Positions 16,540-24,518 of a stretch of 64,000 nt of DNA are shown in pieces. The notes beneath the pieces were generated by a model, which was not told the DNA's origin, made no database searches, and worked only from the letters and a program-made list of their open reading frames with translations. Source of the stretch: Anaerozeibacter quisquiliarum (GTDB taxonomy: Bacteria > Bacillota > Clostridia > Christensenellales > Aristaeellaceae); NCBI GenBank assembly GCA_051162045.1, contig JBISDI010000001.1; one strand, given 5' to 3'. Each line of letters begins with the position of its first letter. Position 1 is the first letter of the stretch. The position numbers and the translations under genes are program-made.

Positions 16540-18510
16540 ATGAAGCGCACGCTGGCAGGTCTTATGCTGTTGGCGCTTTGGCTTGCCTTCGCTTCGTTTG
16601 CGCGCGCGCAGGACGCGTCGTTCTCGGACGCGCTGCTCAACGATCGGCTGGCCGTGCCCGCCGACGGGCAGACGCACGCGTTCGTGTTCTCACCCACCGC
16701 CAACAACCTGTACGCCTTCCAGTCGTTCGGCGCGGGCGAGGCCGAGGCCGCGCTGTACCTGATCGACGAACCCCAGCCGATCGACCGGGCAACCGGCTTT
16801 CGCTTCGAGGCCCGGCTGATCGCCGACGCCACCTACCGGCTGGAGGTCAGCGCCCAAAACGCGCCGGTCGAAGTGGAGGTGATGCGCTCGGCGCTCGGGC
16901 GCTCGTTCGACCAGGCGATCGTGCTCACCGAACCGGCCAAGGGCTACGACAAGTCGATCGCGCGCGCCTACGACACCCATTGGTTTCGCTTTACCGCCCC
17001 GACCAGCGGGCTGTGCTCGATCCGCTCCAGTTCTCAAATTAACACCGTGGGCTATCTGTTGGACGAGGCCGGAAACCGGCTGGCGGTGTCCGATAACCTG
17101 TACAGCCCCTACGGCTTGGACTTTCGCATACAGCACCATCTCACCGCCGGGCGGACCTACTACGTGCGGGTCAGCGGGCGCGGCGAGGAGACCGGGGCCT
17201 ACCACCTGACGCTGGCGCTGCCCGATGAGGGGCAGGGGCCGCCGAGCGCGCTCCGGCTGAGCGCCCAGACGCTGACGCTCGAGGAGGGCGGCACCGCGCG
17301 GCTGAGCTACGCGGTCGAGCCGCAGGGCGCGCTCGGCGACGCGGTGTTCCTGAGCGCCGACCCGCGCGTAGCCTCGGTCTCCCCGGACGGCGAGGTGGTG
17401 GCGCTGAACGCCGGCCAGACCCAGATCATCCTGAGCGGGGTGGCGGGTGTGGAGGCGCGCGCCACGCTCACGGTCGAGCAGGTACCGGCGACCGGGCTCG
17501 AGCTGCTCTCGCAGTCGCTCGAGCTGCACGCCGGGGAGTTGAGTGAGCTTGCCTGCCGCGTACTGCCCGAGCGCGCCTCAAATCGGCGCGTGCGGCTCGT
17601 CAGTTCCGACCCCGCCGTACTGTCGATCGACCGGGAGGGGCGGCTGTGCGCGCTCAAGCCCGGCGAGGCCGTCGTCACCGTCACGACCGAGGACGGCGGC
17701 TTCCAAGCCGAGGCTCGCGTCACGGTCAAGCGCGAAAAGAGCCGCTACCGCGCGCTGATCATGGGCGAGCAGCGCTACGCCGACGGGCGGGTGCGCACCG
17801 GCTCGATCAACACCGCGCAGGGCCTGGCGGACACCTTCGCCCGCCAGCGCTACGGCGGCAAGCCGCCGGAGGTTACACTCAACCTGGACGTCAGCGCGGA
17901 CGAGGCCGTGGCTTTGATCCGCGCGGCGTTCGCCGACGCGCAGCCGACCGACGTTAACATCCTCTACATCAACTGCCACGGCGGCCTGACCGGTAGGCAG
18001 GCCTGGCTGGAATTCCACGACGGCTCGCGCCTGTCGGCAAAGAAGCTCGAGCGGATGCTCAGGCGCATACCGGGCACGATCGTACTGATGATCGACTGCT
18101 GCCAGAGCGGTTCGTTCATCTCAGGCACCGCGCAGGCCTCGTTCAACCGCCGCATGGCGCAGACCTTCTTCCCCGGTTCGGGCGCGCGCTTTTTGAGCAG
18201 CAAGTACCGACTGCTGACCTCGACCAGCTCGGTTCAGGACAGCTGGCGGTTCAGCTCCGACGGCACCGACACCGAGGACGCCATGTCCACCGCGTTCGGG
18301 CGCAGCCTTGCGGAGGCGGGCGGCTGGGACTTGATCGCCGACAAGCCCACGCGGCTGCGCGCCGACCTTAACCAAGACAAGCGGGTGACGCTGCACGAAG
18401 CCTACCTCTACGCCCGCAGCCGCGTAACCCACTTCCTCGCCCGTGCCGGCGTGCGCCAGGACGTGCAGGTGTATCCGGCGGGATCGCCCCTGACCTTGTT
18501 CGAAAAATAG
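16540..18510 (+). CDS. Secreted caspase-like (peptidase C14) protein with Ig-like repeats
   Basis: A 656-aa exported protein with four parts: a signal peptide (KRTLAGLMLLALWLAFASFA); two PPC-like beta domains (about residues 30-225, e.g. YAFQSFGAGEAEAALYLID and TYYVRVSGRGEETGAYHLTL); two bacterial Ig-like (Big2) repeats (about 235-325 and 325-400, with SADPRVASVSPDGEVVALN and SSDPAVLSIDREGRLCALK); and a caspase fold (about 405-650). The His-Cys dyad is visible: His in ILYINCHGGLTG and Cys in VLMIDCCQSGSF. Most bacterial caspase homologues are cytosolic, so a secreted one with adhesive-type repeats is notable. The gene stands alone between its own promoter and a hairpin. Confidence 0.88.
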   Translation: MKRTLAGLMLLALWLAFASFARAQDASFSDALLNDRLAVPADGQTHAFVFSPTANNLYAFQSFGAGEAEAALYLIDEPQPIDRATGFRFEARLIADATYRLEVSAQNAPVEVEVMRSALGRSFDQAIVLTEPAKGYDKSIARAYDTHWFRFTAPTSGLCSIRSSSQINTVGYLLDEAGNRLAVSDNLYSPYGLDFRIQHHLTAGRTYYVRVSGRGEETGAYHLTLALPDEGQGPPSALRLSAQTLTLEEGGTARLSYAVEPQGALGDAVFLSADPRVASVSPDGEVVALNAGQTQIILSGVAGVEARATLTVEQVPATGLELLSQSLELHAGELSELACRVLPERASNRRVRLVSSDPAVLSIDREGRLCALKPGEAVVTVTTEDGGFQAEARVTVKREKSRYRALIMGEQRYADGRVRTGSINTAQGLADTFARQRYGGKPPEVTLNLDVSADEAVALIRAAFADAQPTDVNILYINCHGGLTGRQAWLEFHDGSRLSAKKLERMLRRIPGTIVLMIDCCQSGSFISGTAQASFNRRMAQTFFPGSGARFLSSKYRLLTSTSSVQDSWRFSSDGTDTEDAMSTAFGRSLAEAGGWDLIADKPTRLRADLNQDKRVTLHEAYLYARSRVTHFLARAGVRQDVQVYPAGSPLTLFEK

Positions 18511-18539
18511 CGGGCCGCCCCTGTGATGAGGGCGGCCCG
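18511..18539. terminator. Hairpin between convergent genes
   Basis: A perfect 10-bp stem, CGGGCCGCCC paired with GGGCGGCCCG, with a 9-nt loop, directly after the caspase-like stop. No T-run follows on either side, so termination efficiency is uncertain. Confidence 0.6.
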
Positions 18540-18562
18540 TTGAATACATCCGTGAAGTGCCG

Positions 18563-19039
18563 TCATGCCGCCGGCGGCACGGTCGGCGTGGGCTCGAATT
18601 CCACGGGGGGCACGGTCGGCGTCGGCGTCGGCACGATCGCGCGCGGGGTGGGCGTCGGCAGCTCGGGCGTGGGTTCGGGCAATGCGTCCAGTGCCTCGGC
18701 AGCGGGCGCGTTGAGCGTTTCGAAGAAGGCGGCGATTCGGTCGCCGAAGAAGGCGCAGCCCAGCAGGGACCCCACAATGAACAGCACCGTCAGGATCAGC
18801 GCCGCCACCATGGCGTTGCGCTTGGACGCCTTGCGCGCCGTCATCATGATGACCGTCATCAGCACGATGTCCACAAGCAGCGTAGCGCCGATCAGCACAA
18901 TCAGGTTGGTGGGCCACAGGTAGCCGATCACCCCGGCCAGCACGGCGGGCACCATGAGCAACAGCATCGTGCCCATCCAATTGAGCACGGAGACTTCCTG
19001 CCGGCGGTTGAGCCCCTCTCTAACGCGTTCTTCGGGCAT
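18563..19039 (-). CDS. Small membrane protein with Pro/Thr-rich tail
   Basis: 158 aa. Three hydrophobic segments (TMLLLMVPAVLAGVIGYLW; LIVLIGATLLVDIVLMTVIM; MVAALILTVLFIVGSLLG) are followed by a tail of repeated P-T-P units (PEPTPELPTPTPRAI... PTPTPTVPP). AAGGAG lies 7 nt before the ATG. I recognise no family. The Pro/Thr-rich end is the kind of spacer used to hold a domain away from the membrane, but no terminal domain follows. Confidence 0.7.
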   Translation of the reverse strand: MPEERVREGLNRRQEVSVLNWMGTMLLLMVPAVLAGVIGYLWPTNLIVLIGATLLVDIVLMTVIMMTARKASKRNAMVAALILTVLFIVGSLLGCAFFGDRIAAFFETLNAPAAEALDALPEPTPELPTPTPRAIVPTPTPTVPPVEFEPTPTVPPAA

Positions 19040-19130
19040 GGGGAGCGCTCCTTTCTGTGTGCAGCTTACGATTTATATCATTATACCCGCAATCGAGCGA
19101 ATGCGCAAGGTTGATTTTCCAGCCGCAATT

Positions 19131-19775
19131 TTACATAAGTTCCGCAAAATCCCGTACGAATACATCCGCGACCTCGCGCAGCTCCGCTTCGTGGGCGCGC
19201 TGGGTGTGGTCGGCGATGGCGTATACGGTGAGGCCCGCGGCCTTCGCGCCGCGGGCGGCGTAGAGTGCGTCCTCGAACATGGCGCAGCGCTCGCACGGGA
19301 GGTTCAGCCGCTCGGCGATCAGCCGGTAGAAGTCGGGCCCGCCTTTATCCATGCCGAGGTCTTGTGCGGACAGCACGAACTCCATCGGCTCCAGCAGCCC
19401 ATGTCTTTCTAGCGCAGGCACGGCCAGATCGAGCGGGCTGGCCGTGCCCACGCACACGCGGACGCCCCGGCGCCTCAGCCAGTTCACATAGCCCAGCGCG
19501 TCCGGTTTCGGGCCGATCTCGGTTTGATAGTAGACGCCCATGCGTCGGCGGTACTCCGCCATGATTTGCGCCATGTCCATGCCGATGTCGAGGCGCTCGG
19601 CGTACAGCCGCGCCGCGACCCGGTTCGACGTCTCCAGGATATCGGCGCGAATCTCCTCGGGCGGCGTCAAGCCGCGCGCCGCCAGGAAATCCACGTTGAT
19701 CCGCCGCCAGTAGCCCATCGAGTCGAGCAGCGTGCCGTCCATGTCGAAGATCATCGCGTCAAACCGCAATATCAT
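19131..19775 (-). CDS. HAD-superfamily hydrolase, beta-phosphoglucomutase-like
   Basis: A 214-aa HAD phosphatase. Motif I with the nucleophile Asp is FDMDGTLLDSMG, motif II is CVGTASPLDL (Thr), the motif III Lys lies in DLGMDKGGPDFY, and motif IV is MFEDALYAARGAKAAG. The helical cap is in the C1 position. ATG 19775 is preferred because GGAGGG lies 7 nt upstream. The start overlaps the MATE gene end by 17 nt, making it the last gene of the alaX-MATE-HAD run. It probably dephosphorylates a small sugar phosphate or nucleotide; the substrate is unknown. Confidence 0.88.
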   Translation of the reverse strand: MILRFDAMIFDMDGTLLDSMGYWRRINVDFLAARGLTPPEEIRADILETSNRVAARLYAERLDIGMDMAQIMAEYRRRMGVYYQTEIGPKPDALGYVNWLRRRGVRVCVGTASPLDLAVPALERHGLLEPMEFVLSAQDLGMDKGGPDFYRLIAERLNLPCERCAMFEDALYAARGAKAAGLTVYAIADHTQRAHEAELREVADVFVRDFAELM

Positions 19776-21219
19776 GCCATTTCCCTCCATTGAAGCGCCG
19801 GTACACCAGCGTCATGCGCAGCATCATGTCGATCAGCGACGCCGCCCAGCAGCCCATGAGCGCGATGTCGGGCCGACTCAGTGTATGGGTAATCAGGTAG
19901 ATCGCAGCCATCGCGCACAGCGGGCGGATCAGCGACACGCACAAAAGCATGACCAGCGCCACGTACTTGTTGTCGCCCGCGCCGCGCAGCGCGCCCGAGA
20001 TGACCACCGAGGTGGTCTGGAACGGCTGGAACAGCGCCACCATCAACATCACCCGGCTGGCCAGCGCGATCACATCCTCGGCGCGCACGGCGCTCGAACT
20101 CACGTCGCCGACAAACATCGCCGACAACGGCGTTCGGAACAGGGCGATGGAGCTGGCCAGCGCGAGCGACACCACCAGCGCCATGCGCTGCGCCGCCTTG
20201 CCGTACGCCTGCGCGAGATCCGGCCGCTTCCGGCCCAGCATCTGACCCACCAGCGACGTGCCGGCGATACCGATGCCGTCGCCGAAGGTAAAGGACAGGT
20301 TCAGGAACTTCATGCAAATCTGATGCGCCGCGAAGGCCAAGGTGCCCAGGTCGGCCACGATGCGCGCGTACCAGAAGAAGCCCACGCGCAGCGCCACCTG
20401 CTCGAGCATGGCGCCCCAGCCCATGCGGACGATCGATCCCATCGCCTGACGGTCGATTCGCCAGTCGTCGCGCCATCTCAGGTGCAGGAAGCCGTCGCCC
20501 ACGCACCCATGCGGCCGGGCCACGGTCACCAATGCCAGCACCAATCCTACGCAGAAGCCGATGCCGGTGGCGTAGGCCGCTCCCTCCACCTCGAGCCGCG
20601 GAAAGCCCAGGTTGCCTCCGATCAGCAGGTAGTTGAAGACCACGTTGACCAGGTTGGAGGCGGTGTTGACGTACATGGTCAGCCGGGTGTTGCCCACACC
20701 GCGCTGCGCCGCGCATATGCACATGGTCAGCGCGTTGACCGGCAGAAAGTATACCAAAATGCGGTAGTAGGTCTCGGCGTCCCGGACGGTGTCGGCCTGC
20801 GCGCCCGCAAGCCGCATCATCCCGCGCGAGGTCATGAGCCCCACCGTCATCATCGCCGCCGAGCAGAGCAGGCACAGCACGACGGCATTGCGCAGCGTGC
20901 GGTTGGCTTCGTCGCGCCGTTCCTCGCCCTTGCGCCGTGCCACAATTGCGGTCACGCCGATGTTGAGCGCGAAGAACACCGACATCAGCAGCATGCGCGG
21001 CTGGTCGACCAACCCCACCGCCGCCAGCGGCCCCGCGCCCAGCACCTGCCCGACCATGATGGCGTCCATCATGCCGATCAGGCTCATCAGCACCATCTCG
21101 GCCACCGATGGCAGGGCGATGCGCGCGACATCGCGGTACGCCTCCCCCGTGGAGGGCGTCTCCCCCAGCGCCCCGGTCCGGGGCAACAACCGCTCAATCG
21201 AAAAGATGCTTCGGTTCAT
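19759..21219 (-). CDS. MATE-family multidrug/metabolite exporter
   Basis: 486 aa with about 12 hydrophobic segments in two homologous halves. The start of each half shows the family pattern (RIALPSVAEMVLMSLIGMMD in the first). The segment AIMVGQVLGAGPLAAVGL is a typical MATE TM1-TM2 region. It would export cationic or organic compounds by Na+ or H+ antiport. ATG 21219 overlaps the AlaX stop (ATGA); a much longer in-frame extension upstream lies inside alaX and is not real. Confidence 0.92.
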   Translation of the reverse strand: MNRSIFSIERLLPRTGALGETPSTGEAYRDVARIALPSVAEMVLMSLIGMMDAIMVGQVLGAGPLAAVGLVDQPRMLLMSVFFALNIGVTAIVARRKGEERRDEANRTLRNAVVLCLLCSAAMMTVGLMTSRGMMRLAGAQADTVRDAETYYRILVYFLPVNALTMCICAAQRGVGNTRLTMYVNTASNLVNVVFNYLLIGGNLGFPRLEVEGAAYATGIGFCVGLVLALVTVARPHGCVGDGFLHLRWRDDWRIDRQAMGSIVRMGWGAMLEQVALRVGFFWYARIVADLGTLAFAAHQICMKFLNLSFTFGDGIGIAGTSLVGQMLGRKRPDLAQAYGKAAQRMALVVSLALASSIALFRTPLSAMFVGDVSSSAVRAEDVIALASRVMLMVALFQPFQTTSVVISGALRGAGDNKYVALVMLLCVSLIRPLCAMAAIYLITHTLSRPDIALMGCWAASLIDMMLRMTLVYRRFNGGKWHDIAV

Positions 21220-22088
21220 GCCTGTTCGTTCTTCTTCCCTCGTAATTGTTTCTTGAGTTCGGTCTCGGCCTTCTTGGCCCGCTCGATCAGCCGCAGAACC
21301 GCATCGGGCATCAACTCCACCTTTGTCGAAAACAGCTGCGCGGCCCGCTTGGCGGCGTCCGACTTCAGCTGATAGTCGTTCATGGCGCGCATGCCGCACA
21401 CGAAGCTCACGCGCAGCTTGCCCCGGCTGGGCCGGGCGTCCAAGATCTTGAACGCCCCCAACTGCCCGCTGGAGCTCGGATGGGTGCCGCCGCAGGCCAC
21501 GCATTCTACGTCCCCTACCATCACCACCCGGACGCGGTCCGTGACCGTCGGGGCCTTGCGCAGCGGCAAGCGCATAAGCTCGTCTGCGTCCGGAAACCAG
21601 CAGCGGATGGGCAGGTCGCGCTGGATCTGTTCGTTCACCTGCCGCTCGATCTCACGGATCTCCGCCTCGTCGAGCCGCATGCGCCCGTCGGGCAGCACCA
21701 CGTCGATCGTGGAATCCACCGCCCCCACGTGCAGCCCCACCGTGTAGCCGGAGAGCTCCCGATGGATCACGCCCGCCATCATGTGGTCGCCCGCGTGCTG
21801 CTGCATGTGGTCGAACCGGCGCGCCCAATCGATCTTCCCCGCAACAAAAGCGTTTACCTCAAGCGGCCGGTCGGTTACGTGCGCCACGTCCCCGGCCTCG
21901 TCCACGTAGACGTCCAGCACCCGCGCGCCGCCGAGCGTACCGACATCGTACGGCTGCCCGCCCGAGGTCGGGTAGAACGCCGAGCGGTCGAGCGCGATCG
22001 AAAATCGCTCTCCCTCCGCCCGGCACGAAAGCACCCGCGCCTCAAAGTCGGTCAGATAGGCGTCCTCGTAGTATAGTCGCCGCGTCAT
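21216..22088 (-). CDS. alaX: Alanyl-tRNA editing protein AlaX
   Basis: A 290-aa stand-alone editing protein homologous to the AlaRS editing domain; it hydrolyses Ser-tRNA(Ala) or Gly-tRNA(Ala). The four zinc ligands are visible: HMQQHAGDHM (HxxxH) and CVACGGTHPSSSGQL (CxxxH). The N-terminal second-domain part (FYPTSGGQPYDVGTLGG) makes it the longer AlaX-2/L type. AAGGGG precedes ATG 22088. It is the first gene of the overlapping alaX-MATE-HAD run; the functional link among the three is not obvious. Confidence 0.92.
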   Translation of the reverse strand: MTRRLYYEDAYLTDFEARVLSCRAEGERFSIALDRSAFYPTSGGQPYDVGTLGGARVLDVYVDEAGDVAHVTDRPLEVNAFVAGKIDWARRFDHMQQHAGDHMMAGVIHRELSGYTVGLHVGAVDSTIDVVLPDGRMRLDEAEIREIERQVNEQIQRDLPIRCWFPDADELMRLPLRKAPTVTDRVRVVMVGDVECVACGGTHPSSSGQLGAFKILDARPSRGKLRVSFVCGMRAMNDYQLKSDAAKRAAQLFSTKVELMPDAVLRLIERAKKAETELKKQLRGKKNEQA

Positions 22089-22194
22089 GCTCGATTCACC
22101 CCTTCGTATCATCATAGCGCGTCCGCTCCGCCGGGGCAAGCCTTTGATGGTTAATCAAGCCGCCTCGCGCACGAATTTTTAACCTTTTCTGATA

Positions 22195-22223
22195 TTGACT
22201 TTCTTTGATCTATAGGGTATAAT
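22195..22223 (+). promoter_or_regulatory. Strong hsp20 promoter
   Basis: TTGACT at 22195-22200 and a perfect TATAAT at 22218-22223 with a 17-bp spacer. No CIRCE or CtsR-box inverted repeat was seen around it. Confidence 0.8.
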
Positions 22224-22290
22224 GCAATCAGTCGACGGGGAGAATATCTCCGAAACATCAACGAGACAAAAACAAAATGGAGGGATTGAC

Positions 22291-22725
22291 ATGGCCAACC
22301 TGATGCCCTATCGCTTCAACCGCAACCCGATCGCCCGCAGTGAATTCCCGTTCATGGACGACTTCTTCCGGTCGTTCTTCCTGAACGCCGAGCCGGCGCA
22401 GGCCGGTCTCAGGGTGGACGTCAAGGACGAGGGCGATCACTACCTGCTCGAGGCCGACCTGCCCGGCTTCAAGCGCGACGACGTGCACATCGAGGTGGAC
22501 GGCGGCGTGCTGACCATCACCGCCGAGGCCGATGCAAGCAAGGAAGAGAAACAGGGCACCTACCTGTACAATGAGCGCCGCCAGATGAAGTTTCAGCGCT
22601 CGTTCACCCTGAACGGCATCGACGAGGCCGGCATCAGCGCCAAGTGTCAAGACGGCGTGCTGCAGATGGTATTGCCCAAGCAGGCCGAACAGCCGAAGAC
22701 CGGCCGCAGGATTGAGATCGAATAA
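22291..22725 (+). CDS. Small heat-shock protein, Hsp20/alpha-crystallin family
   Basis: A 144-aa ATP-independent holdase chaperone. The alpha-crystallin domain spans about residues 40-140, with YLLEADLPGFKRDDVHIEVD, LYNERRQMKFQRSFTL and a late DGVLQMVLPK strand. The N-terminal arm (FPFMDDFFRSFF) is aromatic-rich as usual, and the C-terminal tail ends RRIEIE, where the family has an I-x-I type motif. GGAGGG lies 7 nt before ATG 22291. It is monocistronic, with a strong promoter and terminator. Confidence 0.95.
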   Translation: MANLMPYRFNRNPIARSEFPFMDDFFRSFFLNAEPAQAGLRVDVKDEGDHYLLEADLPGFKRDDVHIEVDGGVLTITAEADASKEEKQGTYLYNERRQMKFQRSFTLNGIDEAGISAKCQDGVLQMVLPKQAEQPKTGRRIEIE

Positions 22726-22735
22726 CCGCCCATAG

Positions 22736-22782
22736 AAAAAGGCGGATGACGCCGCCATCCCGGCAGCGTCATCCGCCTTTTT
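22736..22782. terminator. Bidirectional intrinsic terminator
   Basis: A 17-bp perfect stem (AAAAAGGCGGATGACGC with its complement) and a 13-nt loop, A-run on one side and T-run on the other. It serves hsp20 on the plus strand and the convergent gene on the minus strand. Confidence 0.92.
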
Positions 22783-22786
22783 ATGA

Positions 22787-23254
22787 TTACACGGTCACAT
22801 CGATAAACCGTCCGAACGACCTTCCTCCGCCCTTGCTCGGAAAACCCTGCGTTTGTCTATCCGCGGACGCCGTAACCGTTCGGGTCAGACCGCCGGAGAC
22901 ATAGGTGCGTCCGCACTCCGGGCACACCGATGTGAAAAGCCTGACGCTCTGGGAAACGACCTTGCTGTCCTGTGTCCGAGCCTTCGCCCGTTCATTCGCG
23001 ACATGCTCCCGTTCATGGCTCCTGACGACGGACTGGGCATTGGCGGGATCGATATGACCCGGCGCCTTGAATGATACCCCCGGATCGTTGGAGCCGTCCT
23101 GATACTTCCGGCCCTTGCAGGTCTGGCACTCCACGGCGCCGATTTGCGCGGGCGGCTCCATATCGTCCGGACGGCCCACGGCGTTTGGCATCGACATCTG
23201 ACCGTATGCGGCATACCGGTTCATGCCGCCGTATCCAATCCCCAAGACGCTCAC
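22787..23254 (-). CDS. Small protein with Cys pairs and an HExxH-like motif (SprA/Cjm1-related?)
   Basis: 155 aa. Two Cys pairs (VECQTCKGRKYQDGSND and TSVCPECGRTYVSGG) flank a central VVRSHEREHVANERAKA. The HEREH segment resembles the zinc-protease-like motif of the SprA-related family, and GVSFKAPGHIDPANA between the first Cys pair and this motif also recurs in small clostridial proteins of that type. It starts at GTG with AGGGGGGAAGG upstream. A metal-binding role is inferred from the residues; activity is unproven. Confidence 0.65.
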   Translation of the reverse strand: MSVLGIGYGGMNRYAAYGQMSMPNAVGRPDDMEPPAQIGAVECQTCKGRKYQDGSNDPGVSFKAPGHIDPANAQSVVRSHEREHVANERAKARTQDSKVVSQSVRLFTSVCPECGRTYVSGGLTRTVTASADRQTQGFPSKGGGRSFGRFIDVTV

Positions 23255-23464
23255 AGGCCTTCCCCCCTACCCTATCCGCCGGCGTACCTTGCTTGACGCG
23301 GGCCTCCTCGTCGTCTGCGCCTTCAGTATAAGGCAAACCTCCGAAAAAGTCCATACCAATTGAGTATGTTTCCTGCCTGCGCATTGTTGCGTTCGTCCGG
23401 CAGGATTTCGGGCTTGTGCGGCGAATTGTTGTAGGATGCAACGACTTTAAGGAGGGATGCGCAC

Positions 23465-24223
23465 ATGGACGCGATGTATCACATCGGCTTTGACGACCGG
23501 CACGGCGCGAAATACGCGATCTTGCCCGGCGATCCGGGGCGAGTGCCGGCGATCGCCGAGCACTTCGTGGGTCCGCGCTTCTACCATCAAAACCGCGAAT
23601 ACACCACCTGGCTCGGCGAGCTCTGCGGCGAGAAGGTGCTGGTGATGTCCACCGGCATGGGCGGGCCGTCCACCGCGATCGGGGTGGAGGAACTTTACAA
23701 GACCGGCGTTCGCACCTTCATCCGCGTGGGTACCTGCGGCGGCATGCAGAGCGAAATCGTGGGCGGCGACATCGTGGTGGCCACCGGCGCGATCCGCATG
23801 GACGGCACCAGCAAGGAGTATACGCCGATCGAGTTCCCCGCCGTGCCCGACCTTCAGGTCACCAACGCGCTGGTCGCCTCCGCGCGCGCGCTGAACTACA
23901 ACTGCCATCACGGCGTGGTGCAGTGCAAGGATTCGTTCTACGGCCAGCACGACCCCGGCCGCATGCCGATTGCGGGCGAGCTTGAGGCCAAGTGGGAGGC
24001 TTGGATTCGCGCGGGCTGCCTAGCCTCCGAGATGGAGAGCGCCACGCTGTTCATCCTGGGCAGTTTCCTGCGCGCGCGCACCGGCTGCGTGCTCAGCGTG
24101 GTCTGGAACCAGGAGCGCGCGAAGCTGGGCCTGAGCAACCCGGAAGTGCACGATACCACGGGCGCGATCCGCACCGCTGTCGAGGCGGTGCGCACGCTGA
24201 TTGCAGCCGACCGCGGCGCTTAA
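23465..24223 (+). CDS. udp: Uridine phosphorylase
   Basis: A 252-aa nucleoside phosphorylase of the PNP/UDP family, cleaving uridine to uracil and ribose-1-phosphate. YAILPGDPGRVPAIAEHF carries the phosphate-binding Gly-Asp-Pro-x-Arg. VMSTGMGGPSTAIGVEEL and RVGTCGGMQ are the central strand motifs, and ASEMESATLFILGSF holds the ribose-binding Met-Glu. The Gln/Arg pattern DSFYGQHDPGRM in the specificity loop favours uridine over purines. AAGGAGGG precedes the ATG. The T-box promoter begins one base after the stop codon. Confidence 0.92.
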   Translation: MDAMYHIGFDDRHGAKYAILPGDPGRVPAIAEHFVGPRFYHQNREYTTWLGELCGEKVLVMSTGMGGPSTAIGVEELYKTGVRTFIRVGTCGGMQSEIVGGDIVVATGAIRMDGTSKEYTPIEFPAVPDLQVTNALVASARALNYNCHHGVVQCKDSFYGQHDPGRMPIAGELEAKWEAWIRAGCLASEMESATLFILGSFLRARTGCVLSVVWNQERAKLGLSNPEVHDTTGAIRTAVEAVRTLIAADRGA

Positions 24224-24224
24224 C

Positions 24225-24253
24225 TTGACACCCACCCCGCGCTGCGCTATAAT
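24225..24253 (+). promoter_or_regulatory. Consensus promoter of the hisS-aspS operon
   Basis: A perfect TTGACA at 24225-24230 and a perfect TATAAT at 24248-24253 with a 17-bp spacer, starting right after the udp stop. Such a strong constitutive promoter is what transcript-level control by a T-box requires. Confidence 0.93.
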
Positions 24254-24261
24254 CGTCTTCA

Positions 24262-24498
24262 TAAAATCATGTGGGCAACGACGGGCAGAGTAACCGGCGA
24301 CGCGCGCGCAGAGAGGGACGCCCCGGCTGCAAGCGTCCTCGCGTTTAGGCGGCGAACGACAACCCCGAGCCTCCCTCCTCCGAGGGCGCGGACGCGGCGA
24401 TAATGCGTATCGAGTGAAGCGCCATTGCGCGCTTAATGAGGGTGGCACCGCGAAACACAGCCTTTCGTCCCTTGGATCGAAGGGCTGTTTCATTTTTT
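24262..24498 (+). ncRNA. T-box riboswitch upstream of hisS-aspS, specifier reads Asp (GAC)
   Basis: The T-box sequence AGGGTGGCACCGCG lies at 24439-24452. It is followed by a terminator hairpin (ACAGCCTTTCG paired with CGAAGGGCTGT, then TTTCATTTTTT, 24457-24498). In stem I, CGGG (24282-24285) can pair with CCCG (24364-24367) and CCG (24294-24296) with CGG (24350-24352). They enclose an internal loop with AGTA (24289-24292) on one side and GAACGACA (24354-24361) on the other. The family pattern GAAC-xyz-A makes GAC the specifier. The antiterminator bulge TGGC would pair with a G discriminator base. Both point to tRNA-Asp rather than tRNA-His. Confidence 0.9.
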
Positions 24499-24518
24499 CC
24501 AAGGGAGGCTTACGAACT

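Noticed and set aside
19732..21372. A 546-codon plus-strand frame across the MATE gene
   Set aside because: It is a shadow of the real minus-strand MATE and AlaX genes; its composition (His/Arg/Gln-rich) is typical of shadows.
24414..24518. Longer hisS start
   Set aside because: It lies within the T-box antiterminator/terminator; the real ATG at 24519 has AAGGGAGG upstream.
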